The position numbers and the translations under genes are program-made. Of a stretch of 23,235 bases of DNA, positions 1 to 5,771 are shown one piece after another. This DNA is from a virus. Location: positions 1 to 23,235 of IMG/VR virus record IMGVR_UViG_3300033146_005163; one strand, given 5' to 3'. The notes under the pieces were generated by a model. That model did no database searches and was not told the DNA's origin. It saw only the letters and a list, made by a program, of their open reading frames with translations. Every line of letters starts with the position of its first letter. The first letter of the stretch is position 1.

Positions 1-290
1 TACACCACAGAAACCAACAATCAGCCGTGAGGAATCACGCAGCTTAATATTCTTCAGCCCGTACTGCATTTTTTTGCACTACATCATTCATCCTTGAAAC
101 AGAGTCATTTGTCTGTTCAATACGTCTTTTTTGTTCTTTTGAAATAGCTGAAAAAATTGTTTCCAGGACAGGCCTTATTACTCTTTCCATAAACTCTTGT
201 TCAGTGTAAAACTCAATATCAAAGTCAGACCGTTCCCTGGATATTAAGCTGCGTGATTCCTCACGGCTGATTTTTGGTTTCTGTGGTTTA
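1..290. repeat. 50-bp inverted repeat pair flanking a 190-bp core
   Basis: Bases 1-50 and 241-290 are reverse complements at 48 of 50 positions (mismatches at window positions 3 and 18). The core is 51-240. Both arms are coding in the same sense relative to the repeat: the right arm encodes KPQKPKISREESRSLI on the minus strand within the ORF at 44-433, and the left arm encodes TPQKPTISREESRSLI on the plus strand, in a frame open from base 2 to a stop at 95-97. The geometry suits an invertible segment or a convergent duplicated gene end. Because the repeat begins at the first base of the window its true length is unknown, and a fold-back assembly artefact cannot be excluded. Confidence 0.9.
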
Positions 291-433
291 GATTTCAACT
301 GTGAGGTGACATGGGGAGCTGTGGGAAATGACGCGAAAGGGTGGGTTTTGGGGATTTCTGGGGGGTTGTGTTGGGCTTGATTGCTCTTTATTTTTGGGTT
401 TGATCTCTTTAATGGGTGTTTTAGTGGTGACAA
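44..433 (-). CDS. Unrecognised protein running through an inverted repeat
   Basis: Open frame of 129 codons read leftward, with a TTG at 431-433 as the most upstream possible start. No family is recognised. The N-terminal third is rich in Pro, Lys and His and comes from G-run-rich DNA, so the real start may lie further in. The C-terminal part, after the repeat-encoded KPKISREESRSLI, looks like an ordinary charged helical protein (residues such as DIEFYTEQEF and ISKEQKRRIEQTND). The stop codon lies inside the left repeat arm. If the 190-bp core were inverted, the same N-terminal part would run in frame into a different 15-16 residue tail ending at a TGA. The gene could be host or phage. Coding status is uncertain. 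Confidence 0.4.
   Translation of the reverse strand: MSPLKHPLKRSNPKIKSNQAQHNPPEIPKTHPFASFPTAPHVTSQLKSKPQKPKISREESRSLISRERSDFDIEFYTEQEFMERVIRPVLETIFSAISKEQKRRIEQTNDSVSRMNDVVQKNAVRAEEY
339..365 (+). other. G-run cluster with G-quadruplex pattern
   Basis: Four runs of three or more G on the plus strand (339-341, 343-345, 350-353, 360-365) are separated by loops of 1, 4 and 6 bases, which fits the usual G3+N1-7 pattern. It lies antisense to the Pro-rich part of the minus-strand ORF. Function is unknown. Confidence 0.45.
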
Positions 434-457
434 GTGGTGACAACTTATTTTGTCACC
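424..457. repeat. GGTGACAA repeat cluster (two direct, one inverted)
   Basis: GTGGTGACAA occurs twice head to tail at 424-433 and 434-443. Its core GGTGACAA is followed after six bases by the inverse TTGTCACC at 450-457, so the second and third copies form a perfect 8-bp hairpin. This spacing is typical of an operator or a recombinase/transposase binding cluster. The protein that binds it cannot be named from the sequence. Confidence 0.6.
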
Positions 458-570
458 TTAAAACTCTCATAACTGTGTTTTGGTCTCCAGGTTTTTCAGC
501 AAGTTGATGGAATCAGTTTTGGAATATTTAAGGTGCATTTTGCAAAACGATGTATGATTATACTAAAAAC

Positions 571-599
571 CGTACTGTTTATAGTACGATTCTTTTTTT
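571..599. terminator. Hairpin with T-run, possibly bidirectional
   Basis: CGTACT (571-576) pairs with AGTACG (583-588) around a six-base loop and is followed by ATTCTTTTTTT on the plus strand. On the minus strand the same hairpin is followed by GTTTTTAG, so it could act both ways. The stem is short. No plus-strand gene that needs it is visible in the window. Confidence 0.5.
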
Positions 600-634
600 A
601 GGCCGCTTCCGGGTTTCCGGGGGTGGCCTTTTTT
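600..634 (+). terminator. Rho-independent terminator
   Basis: An 11-bp stem (600-610 with 619-629, including several G-T pairs) encloses an eight-base loop and is followed by a T-run at 628-634. It stands in tandem with the hairpin at 571-599. Together they insulate the promoter at 758-786 from anything upstream. Confidence 0.65.
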
Positions 635-662
635 GTTTTTCTGGGCATGTCCTGGGCGGTCG

Positions 663-698
663 CTTTATAATAGCTTAAAATACTAAGGTATTATAAAG
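663..698. repeat. 10-bp perfect inverted repeat, operator-like
   Basis: CTTTATAATA at 663-672 is matched by TATTATAAAG at 689-698, with a smaller nested AATAC/GTATT pair inside the spacer. It lies in AT-rich DNA about 60 bases upstream of the regulated promoter at 758-786, and so may be part of the same control region. There is no T-run of the kind a terminator would have. Confidence 0.5.
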
Positions 699-733
699 AA
701 AGTCTTGTGTGTTGTTTAATGTCAAAAAATAAT

Positions 734-786
734 AATATGCCTATGGCATTTTTTTCCTTGACATTATGCCATAGGCATATTAGATA
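734..786 (+). promoter_or_regulatory. Promoter overlapped by paired palindromic operators
   Basis: TTGACA at 758-763 is followed after exactly 17 bases by TAGATA at 781-786, a good -35 and a weak -10. Two copies of a 13-bp palindrome flank the -35: ATGCCTATGGCAT at 737-749 and ATGCCATAGGCAT at 766-778. As a pair they form a perfect 16-bp inverted repeat (734-749 with 766-781). A dimeric HTH repressor bound to the second copy would cover the spacer and block RNA polymerase. The XRE-type protein encoded at 1354 is a candidate binder, but that is inference. The promoter reads toward the gene at 846. Confidence 0.75.
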
Positions 787-845
787 AGATTTAACGCTGA
801 GGGGATGCGTTTCAGAGAATCCAAAACACTTTAAAGGAGATCGAA

Positions 846-1205
846 ATGATGAATTGTGAAATTTGTAGCATTGTTGGTAGTGGGCAAGACAAGTTTGGTG
901 ATGCTGTTAATTGGATTTGTAAAAAAGACGACACGTGGGAAACGGCACAAGATGAAGACGACACAGTTTATATCGGCGGCGAAAATTCAGCTGAGGTTGA
1001 ATTTGATGACATTGGCATTTTTGCTGACGCCGCCGAAGCCTTAGGGTGGAATATGGAATCCTGGGCATGCCAGGAATGTGGGCATTCGATTGAACAGTAT
1101 GCTATTGGAGATGGTATGCTTTTTAACGGGAATGAGGGGGACGGGTGGCAATTCCTGCCATATGAAATGTTGCCGGAGGAAAAAATGTGTAATTATTGCA
1201 AATAA
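846..1205 (+). CDS. Small acidic cysteine-rich protein, unrecognised
   Basis: 119 residues, starting at ATG 846 behind AAAGGAGA (833-840), a strong ribosome binding site at proper distance. The protein is very acidic in its middle part and carries spaced cysteine pairs: C4/C7 near the N-terminus, CQEC near residue 75 and CNYC at the extreme C-terminus. This suggests metal (zinc) binding. No catalytic motif and no known family were recognised. It has its own regulated promoter with palindromic operators and its own strong terminator, so it is a single-gene transcription unit next to the prophage control region. Whether it belongs to host or phage is unclear. Confidence 0.8.
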   Translation: MMNCEICSIVGSGQDKFGDAVNWICKKDDTWETAQDEDDTVYIGGENSAEVEFDDIGIFADAAEALGWNMESWACQECGHSIEQYAIGDGMLFNGNEGDGWQFLPYEMLPEEKMCNYCK

Positions 1206-1211
1206 AAGCAA

Positions 1212-1249
1212 AAGCCCCTGGGAGCGGTATCTCCCAGGGGCTTCTTTTT
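1212..1249 (+). terminator. Strong rho-independent terminator
   Basis: A perfect 13-bp stem (1212-1224 with 1231-1243, core AGCCCCTGGGAG) closes a six-base loop and is followed by a T-rich tract to 1250. It sits six bases past the stop of the gene at 846 and ends that unit. Confidence 0.92.
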
Positions 1250-1250
1250 T

Positions 1251-1331
1251 CCCTTGCAGGGAATTAACACCCGGCATTTTTTTTGGAGATCGAAGCCAAA
1301 AAATCCCTTACAGGGAATTGATAGCCGGGAT
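1251..1331. repeat. Diverged 27-bp direct repeat upstream of an HTH gene
   Basis: Bases 1251-1277 and 1305-1331 match at 22 of 27 positions, sharing CCCTTxCAGGGAATT and a following CCGG. Each core (CCCTTxCAGGG) is itself a short inverted repeat. The copies lie 54 bases apart, ending 22 bases before the ATG at 1354, so they may be operators for that gene. Only two copies exist, with substitutions between them, so a CRISPR array is not supported. Confidence 0.6.
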
Positions 1332-1353
1332 ACTTTTATATAGGTGAAATTTT

Positions 1354-1665
1354 ATGGATAGTCAAGAATTTTTGGATTTAAGGAAAGCAATGAAGTTGAA
1401 GCAAAAAGCCCTGGCCGGAAGACTGGGTGTAACCCAGGGTACTATTGCAAAATACGAAAAGAGGGTCGGAGGGGTGCCGGAGCCAACTGCCAGGTTACTC
1501 CGCAGGATTTATAGAGAATGGAAAACCTACTGCATAGGCGCCCTAAATATTCAGTTCATCCCGTGCGGCCAATTCCATTATAATATGGCACACTGGATAA
1601 GCCTTTCAGATGTGGATCATTTAAACAATGAAACCTGGGGCGCGTATTATGAAGAAAAATTGTGA
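1354..1665 (+). CDS. XRE-type helix-turn-helix protein
   Basis: 103 residues from ATG 1354 behind AGGTGA (1342-1347). Residues about 5-55 form an XRE/Cro-C1 HTH domain: a LRKAMKLKQKALAGRLGV stretch followed by the recognition helix region TQGTIAKYEKRVGGVPEPTA. The remaining 50 residues (from TYCIGALN onward) match nothing I know, and could be an unusual tail or the result of a frameshift at the end of the HTH domain. The protein is a plausible regulator of the palindromic operators at 734-781 or of the direct repeats just upstream of its own start. It faces away from the prophage repressor. Confidence 0.8.
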   Translation: MDSQEFLDLRKAMKLKQKALAGRLGVTQGTIAKYEKRVGGVPEPTARLLRRIYREWKTYCIGALNIQFIPCGQFHYNMAHWISLSDVDHLNNETWGAYYEEKL

Positions 1666-1823
1666 GCAGAAGTCTCTTTAGCAATTGAAGGATTTGCTGC
1701 TTCTTCTGCTTGATGATTCGAGCAGCGTCACCGGTATAATCACTGGTGTTTGCTATTCACTTGCTCTTTTTTTCTGCTTTAATCTGGTTCGCAAGCACCA
1801 GTACCTGTGTAGCTAAAATTTCT

Positions 1824-2657
1824 TCAATCATCCTCAATTTGCAGCACATCTACCATCAAAGCTTTTTTGACATCTTTAATATTTAACTTGCATCCAAATT
1901 CATCTGATAATGAACCGGCTATGCTTGATAAGATTTCATCTTTAAGGAGAGTGCTGACAATGTTTTCATATTTCAGGGCATCTATTTTTACCCATAAATT
2001 TTCGAGCAGGCTTTGCTTTTTCATGCCGTTTTTTGAAAGAAGGTAGAAGTATTGCGCATCGATCACACGGCTTAAGCCATCTCGGATATCTATGGAATAC
2101 ATTGGAATATACTTTACCTTATCAATTACAGTTACCCGGTATAGTTGCCAGATAGGTCCGTTTGTGAGCACTGCCCATTTTATGCCAGAATATGCTGCAT
2201 AAGATGTGGCTTGAAAAACCTGCTTATCCCGTAATGCCATGCCTGCTTTTTTGGCTTCTATTACCATTGTGTCTTTTCCATCAATAGACACCACGTAGTC
2301 TGCTTTCTTCCCCTGTATTTTTTGTTCTGTTTTTATCTCTTCTATTGAATAGCCAAGAACATCTTGCAGTATTTTATCCAGTATTAATCTGGTGTCACTT
2401 TCGTTTTGTTTGTTTAGTATGGCGGCATTAAGCGCTGGCAATATCGGGTCAAGCGTGGGTCTAAGGTTTTTTATTTCTTCTATTATTGCATCTCTTGCAG
2501 ACTTGGGGCTGTCTTCATCTGTTATTTCAATGTCTTTTTGTTCATCTGCAAAGGTGGCCGTGAATTCAGCCCCGCAATTTTTGCAGGTAATTTTAGTTAA
2601 GAACTCACTATCTTTAATGGTGAAAGTTTTTTCACATTGCTCACATTTTGTTCTCAA
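1824..2657 (-). CDS. Zinc-ribbon protein with HsdR-N-like nuclease domain
   Basis: 277 residues. The start is TTG at 2655-2657, chosen because AAAGGAGG lies six bases upstream (2664-2671) and no ATG fits. Residues 5-28 form a zinc ribbon (CxxC at 5/8 and 25/28, second knuckle CKNC). Residues about 80-200 resemble the N-terminal domain of type I restriction R subunits (HSDR_N): GKKADYVVSIDGK with D120, VIEAKKAG with E134-A-K136 (the PD-(D/E)xK core), then QVFQATSYAAYSGIK and WAVLTNGPIWQLY. No helicase follows. The gene starts 45 bases after the repressor stop on the same strand, so it is probably cotranscribed with the repressor and expressed in the lysogen. A role in defence or superinfection exclusion is inference. 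Confidence 0.85.
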   Translation of the reverse strand: MRTKCEQCEKTFTIKDSEFLTKITCKNCGAEFTATFADEQKDIEITDEDSPKSARDAIIEEIKNLRPTLDPILPALNAAILNKQNESDTRLILDKILQDVLGYSIEEIKTEQKIQGKKADYVVSIDGKDTMVIEAKKAGMALRDKQVFQATSYAAYSGIKWAVLTNGPIWQLYRVTVIDKVKYIPMYSIDIRDGLSRVIDAQYFYLLSKNGMKKQSLLENLWVKIDALKYENIVSTLLKDEILSSIAGSLSDEFGCKLNIKDVKKALMVDVLQIEDD

Positions 2658-2702
2658 GTTATGCCTCCTTTTTTTCCCAACATAATTAGTTCAGCCATTA
2701 AG

Positions 2703-3155
2703 TTAAGTTCCCGATAACGCCGTTAAACTTTCAACAGCCAGTTTTATAAGTTCCGGATCTTTACTGCTTATGATCCGGCTGACCAGGCGCATAGCTTCCC
2801 TTGCTGGCTGCATGTCCCTGGTCTCCGGGCGCACATTGCCCTCTTCCACCCTACCGCCCGTTTGTACAACACTCCCTGAACCGTTGTTCTCAACGTAGAA
2901 ACCATTTCCAATATTTCCTCTAATGCCGTTTTCTACATTGCCTCTACGTTCATACATTTCCCCTTCTCCGGTCATGAGCCAGTTCAAATTCACGCCAAAT
3001 TTTTGATGAAGCATGTTTAAAAATTTGGCATCAGGTAGAAATTTGCCCTGTTCATAGTTTGCGTAGGTTGATCTACTTATCTGAAAGCAATCGGCAAACT
3101 GTTGCTGGCTTCTCTTTTTTCTGATTTGAGATAATCTCTGTCCGAGCGATGACAT
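2703..3155 (-). CDS. Prophage repressor, XRE HTH type
   Basis: 150 residues if started at the ATG ending at 3155 (weak GGTG site seven bases upstream). An ATG ending at 3179 would add eight residues. The N-terminus is a C1-type HTH domain (LGQRLSQIRKKRSQQQFADC, then ISRSTYANYEQGKFLPD and the LNWLMTGEG end seen in many phage repressors). The C-terminal half is a Gly/Asn-rich linker and a short helical tail. There is no LexA-type Ser/Lys peptidase domain, so induction by self-cleavage is not expected. It is divergent from the early operon and faces the perfect inverted repeat at 3221-3264, in the position of the Mu c repressor. Confidence 0.87.
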   Translation of the reverse strand: MSSLGQRLSQIRKKRSQQQFADCFQISRSTYANYEQGKFLPDAKFLNMLHQKFGVNLNWLMTGEGEMYERRGNVENGIRGNIGNGFYVENNGSGSVVQTGGRVEEGNVRPETRDMQPAREAMRLVSRIISSKDPELIKLAVESLTALSGT

Positions 3156-3220
3156 TTTTTTCACCAAAATATTACACATTATTCCAAAAACTTACGTTTT
3201 TTATGTCCAAAATTTAATCA

Positions 3221-3267
3221 GTACTACTAAAATTTTGTTGACATACTCAAAATTTTAGTAGTACAAG
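3221..3267 (+). promoter_or_regulatory. Early promoter with 16-bp inverted-repeat operator
   Basis: GTACTACTAAAATTTT at 3221-3236 is exactly inverted at 3249-3264 with a 12-base spacer. The spacer and arm edge hold TTGACA (3238-3243), and TACAAG at 3262-3267 is a fair -10 at 18 bases. A repressor dimer pair on these arms would cover both promoter boxes. The site lies between the divergent repressor and the first early gene, so it is the likely lysis-lysogeny switch. The repressor's own promoter on the minus strand is not obvious. Confidence 0.82.
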
Positions 3268-3311
3268 TGTACCCAGCATCAACACAAAAAGTATCAATAA
3301 GTGAGGTTTAT

Positions 3312-3527
3312 ATGAAATATCCCTTTAAATCAATAAAAAAATTAAGAGATGCCCTGTATGAGCAAGACCTTAATTATAGAGGATTTGCCAAGAAGTATGG
3401 CTTTAAGCTGAACACAGTTCGAAATGCAGTGTACCGGCATTGGGGCAAGGATGAAGCCCCGCGTGGGATAACCAGAGATGTTCTCAAAAAACTAGTTTTA
3501 ATTTGCAAGGAGGAAGTAACACAATGA
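3312..3527 (+). CDS. Small HTH protein, BcepMu gp16 / Ner-like
   Basis: 71 residues. The start at ATG 3312 follows GTGAGG by six bases. An in-frame GTG at 3267 overlaps the promoter -10 region and is unlikely. The sequence (LRDALYEQDLNYRGFAKKYGF, KLNTVRNAVYRHWGK, ITRDVLKKL) has the layout of the BcepMu gp16 family of short phage DNA-binding proteins: an N-terminal helix, then GFAKKYG, then the recognition helix. It is the first gene of the early operon, directly behind the operator, where Mu has Ner, and so probably controls early and repressor transcription. Its stop overlaps the following ATG (ATGA at 3524-3527). Confidence 0.82.
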   Translation: MKYPFKSIKKLRDALYEQDLNYRGFAKKYGFKLNTVRNAVYRHWGKDEAPRGITRDVLKKLVLICKEEVTQ

Positions 3528-3533
3528 ACATTA

Positions 3534-4082
3534 GTGCAGAAGATGAAAGGTCAGGCCGAAAAACTGGAGCTGATCAGCCAGCAGATTGACATCATGTCAT
3601 GTCAGCGGGAAGACATTACTATAATGATGGCTGTTAACGAGGATGTTATTAAGGAGCTTGCCAGGGAGGTCCGTTCCATGAAGCTTCCTGCTGCTGCTCC
3701 TATTCCGGTGCGCCGGTTTTCCTATCCCGGATCAGGCGGAACTGTGCGGCTGTTCATTATAGATAATAAACCTATGTTGCTGGCAATTGATTACCTGGGT
3801 GTCTGCGGGCACAAGGGCGGGGGGGCTAACGGTCTGGCCAAGTCAGGGTTTAAGCGCAATCTGGAGTTTACTGTGCGCAGCCTTACAGAAATAGCAGCTA
3901 TGTATAAAGTCACACCTGCTCATGTTCAGGGCCAGGCAAGTCTGGATGGATACAAAAGCATGACCTTCTTGACTCCCAAGGGCATGAAAAAAGTTCAAAC
4001 GCGGGATCCGGAATTTTACGACTGGTACACAAAATCAGTGGCCCCGTGCATTCATGAGCTTTATGAAATTATGGCTGATTAA
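3534..4082 (+). CDS. BRO-N-like (antirepressor-type) protein
   Basis: The frame begins at GTG 3534 or ATG 3543 and gives up to 182 residues. Residues 1-50 are a helical, probably coiled segment. From about residue 60 a BRO-N-like layout appears: VRLFIIDNKPMLLAIDYLGV, then FLTPKGMKKV and DPEFYDWYTKSVAPCIHELY, matching the last helices of that domain. The start is odd: the only good ribosome site (AAGGAGG, 3507-3513) serves ATG 3524, which reads in another frame for 21 codons to a stop near 3589. This points to a small frameshift or to translational coupling from a leader peptide. BRO-N proteins in phages often act as antirepressors; that role is inferred. Confidence 0.7.
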   Translation: MQKMKGQAEKLELISQQIDIMSCQREDITIMMAVNEDVIKELAREVRSMKLPAAAPIPVRRFSYPGSGGTVRLFIIDNKPMLLAIDYLGVCGHKGGGANGLAKSGFKRNLEFTVRSLTEIAAMYKVTPAHVQGQASLDGYKSMTFLTPKGMKKVQTRDPEFYDWYTKSVAPCIHELYEIMAD

Positions 4083-4132
4083 AATTAACACTGCCCTGGT
4101 CAGCCAGGGCACTAAACCAAAAGGAGAAACCA

Positions 4133-5008
4133 ATGAGCAATCCAACACCAAAAAAAGGCGATACCATAATAACCAAATCCGGCAAAAAAGCAATGTATCT
4201 GAATCAGGAAGAGACCATCAGCGGAGTTAAATGGTGGCTTCAGTATGAATCAGGCAGGAAGATGGCGGTTTTAGCAATAAACTGCACGGCTGTTTTTATT
4301 GAGGCAGATGCCGAGGAAGTTCCTGAGCTTCCTGAAGCCGAAGGCCAGAAAATTGACCAGGTCATTGACATTCTTATCGGCTCAAATGATGTTCCGGAAC
4401 CGGAAATTGATTTTCACAATGCCCCAACCCCAGGGGATAAAATAGCAGAGCTTTACGGCAGAAAAGCAGTTGACCAATATATTGAATGGGTTGAATTTTT
4501 TGAGGGTAAAAGGGCTGAACAGCCTGAACCGGTTCAAGTACCAGGCCAGTCAGATGCCGTATGCTCGGACATTGAAATCGGGGCAAAGATAGTGGCACGC
4601 AGGTCGGTTGACGGTTATACTCCCATTCAGGCTTGCGATCATATGACCGATTTGGGGCACATTCAGACATTTGGAAAACATGATGTTATTCAAGTTCTCT
4701 GCCCTATATGCAAACGCACACTCAATATAATGATGTACCCGGATCTTCTGGATTTTGTCACAGATCAGGTGACAGACTTCCCCAATTTTCAGGAAATGCT
4801 GCGCTACGAGTATAACCCTGTCATAGCTATGGAATCAGACATGCACCAAATCATGGCAGATGCATACGACCTTTCCCACCCTGGTAAAATAATATGCAGG
4901 CTGCGTAAAGAAGTCCCGGACGAAGCACCTCCCCTGGTCAAAAATATTGCCACAGGAGAATCCGGCCTGGTGGTCGGGCGCAGTAGCGGCAGTGTCAGGG
5001 TGTTGTGA
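4133..5008 (+). CDS. Unrecognised early protein with cysteine pair
   Basis: 291 residues from ATG 4133 behind AAAGGAGA. The N-terminal 60 residues (KKGDTIITKSGKKAMYLNQE, VKWWLQYESGRKMAVL) look like a small beta-barrel. An acidic linker follows, and the region near residues 165-200 holds C168 and CPIC, possibly a zinc site. No family is recognised. The stop codon lies inside the 10-bp target duplication of the adjacent MITE-like element, so the insertion did not change the end of the protein. The last residues (GSVRVL) resemble the start of a cytosine methyltransferase motif I, and a methyltransferase-like fragment follows downstream in a shifted frame, so the C-terminus may be the product of decay. 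Confidence 0.75.
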   Translation: MSNPTPKKGDTIITKSGKKAMYLNQEETISGVKWWLQYESGRKMAVLAINCTAVFIEADAEEVPELPEAEGQKIDQVIDILIGSNDVPEPEIDFHNAPTPGDKIAELYGRKAVDQYIEWVEFFEGKRAEQPEPVQVPGQSDAVCSDIEIGAKIVARRSVDGYTPIQACDHMTDLGHIQTFGKHDVIQVLCPICKRTLNIMMYPDLLDFVTDQVTDFPNFQEMLRYEYNPVIAMESDMHQIMADAYDLSHPGKIICRLRKEVPDEAPPLVKNIATGESGLVVGRSSGSVRVL

Positions 5009-5011
5009 TCT

Positions 5012-5131
5012 CAATGGCATTCGTTTAAGCAGAAAATGACACTTTTTGAGCTGCATATAGTATGTAACAATAAAGATACACACTACATATAGATCAAAAA
5101 ATGCAAAAAACACCTTAAACGAATGCCATTG
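5012..5131. mobile_element. 120-bp MITE-like element with 10-bp target duplication
   Basis: The element begins CAATGGCATTCGTTTAAG (5012-5029) and ends with the exact inverse (5114-5131). It is bounded by the direct repeat GTTGTGATCT at 5002-5011 and 5132-5141, a 10-bp target duplication. The AT-rich interior has no coding capacity for a transposase. Imperfect symmetry continues inward for about 20 bases. Terminal repeats starting CAATGGCATT and duplications of about 10 bp recall the IS4 family, so it is probably a non-autonomous derivative mobilised by an IS4-type transposase. The perfect duplication and repeats suggest a recent insertion into the phage. Confidence 0.9.
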
Positions 5132-5265
5132 GTTGTGATCTGGGCTGGGAATATGTGCCTGTGTTTAGTGTTGAGCGTAACCAGGTGTTCCGGCAATACC
5201 GGCCGGCGCTTATGCAACACCTCATGTATGGGGATATATCTAAAATACTAACCGGTCATAAATAA
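5132..5265 (+). pseudogene. Possible remnant of a cytosine-5 DNA methyltransferase
   Basis: Downstream of the element an open frame (beginning TGT at 5134, ending TAA 5263-5265) encodes CDLGWEYVPVFSVERNQVF followed by RQYRPALMQHLMYGDISKIL. This matches the order seen just after motif I of C5 methyltransferases: DLG, a strand ending in Glu (S-adenosylmethionine ribose ligand), then a YGDI motif III. No start codon, catalytic PC motif or target domain is present, so at most about 45 residues survive. The upstream reading frame is shifted and interrupted by the insertion. The assignment rests on a short stretch and is tentative. Confidence 0.35.
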
Positions 5266-5273
5266 GGAGGCAA

Positions 5274-5759
5274 GTGAAAGTACTCAGCAAAATGGGCACA
5301 GAAGGGGAAGTGCTGAAAAAATTAACCATAAAGGGCCGGAAATATTACGAGGTCTGGACAGAGAAAACAGCAAGGAGCCCTGCTATGATCAGGCACTGGC
5401 GGGCAGGGAACTGCTGCATCTTGGATAAATCAGCTATCAAGGCAAGGGAGGCGGCAATAGAGGTTGACCCTGGCGGCCTGAAGATAGGTGAGCTGTATGT
5501 AAATGTTAATAAAAGAAACCGTAAGGCGACAGGAATAGTTGCAAGACTCCATAAGATAATTGAAAAAAACGGCAGGACAATCGCAATATTGTTTGATGAA
5601 GACCGGCAGCGGATTAAGGAATGGGCAACGTCAAACCTGTCCAGGGCTGCGCCGAAAATTGCACAGGTAGAAATTCCTAATGATATGCCTTACGGACTCC
5701 CGGCATTCCCTACAATTCCAGGAAATGCCCTTGCATGGATGGAAAACAAAAACCAATAA
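5274..5759 (+). CDS. Unrecognised early phage protein
   Basis: 161 residues starting at GTG 5274. AAGGAGG ends only three bases before it, which is tight, but the next ATG (5292) is too far away. The protein is basic in its N-terminal half (KKLTIKGRKYYEVW, RHWRAGNCC) and ends with a Pro-rich tail. No domain or catalytic motif was identified. It lies in the early operon between the methyltransferase remnant and another unrecognised gene 12 bases downstream. Confidence 0.75.
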   Translation: MKVLSKMGTEGEVLKKLTIKGRKYYEVWTEKTARSPAMIRHWRAGNCCILDKSAIKAREAAIEVDPGGLKIGELYVNVNKRNRKATGIVARLHKIIEKNGRTIAILFDEDRQRIKEWATSNLSRAAPKIAQVEIPNDMPYGLPAFPTIPGNALAWMENKNQ

Positions 5760-5771
5760 AGGAGAAAAACT

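Noticed and set aside
551-600. Possible Mu-type left end (TGTATGATTATACT followed by GTAC-containing stretch)
   Set aside because: Some resemblance to the Mu left terminus, but no repeated transposase-binding sites and no right end to compare; the stretch is explained by a hairpin terminator.
1251-1331. CRISPR-like direct repeats (CCCTTxCAGGGAATT twice, 54 bases apart)
   Set aside because: Only two copies, with five differences in 27 bases, no cas genes, and a position right before an HTH gene; operators are more likely.
1665-1710. Inverted repeat AGCAGAAG/CTTCTGCT downstream of the HTH gene as a terminator
   Set aside because: The loop is about 30 bases and there is no adjacent T-run, so it is too weak to call.
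3267-3311. Upstream GTG start for the BcepMu gp16-like gene
   Set aside because: It falls on the promoter -10 region, before the likely transcript start, and has no ribosome site; ATG 3312 does.
4835-5113. Minus-strand ORF of 92 codons across the MITE
   Set aside because: It arises from the AT-rich insertion and the antisense of the upstream gene; no ribosome site and no sensible domain.
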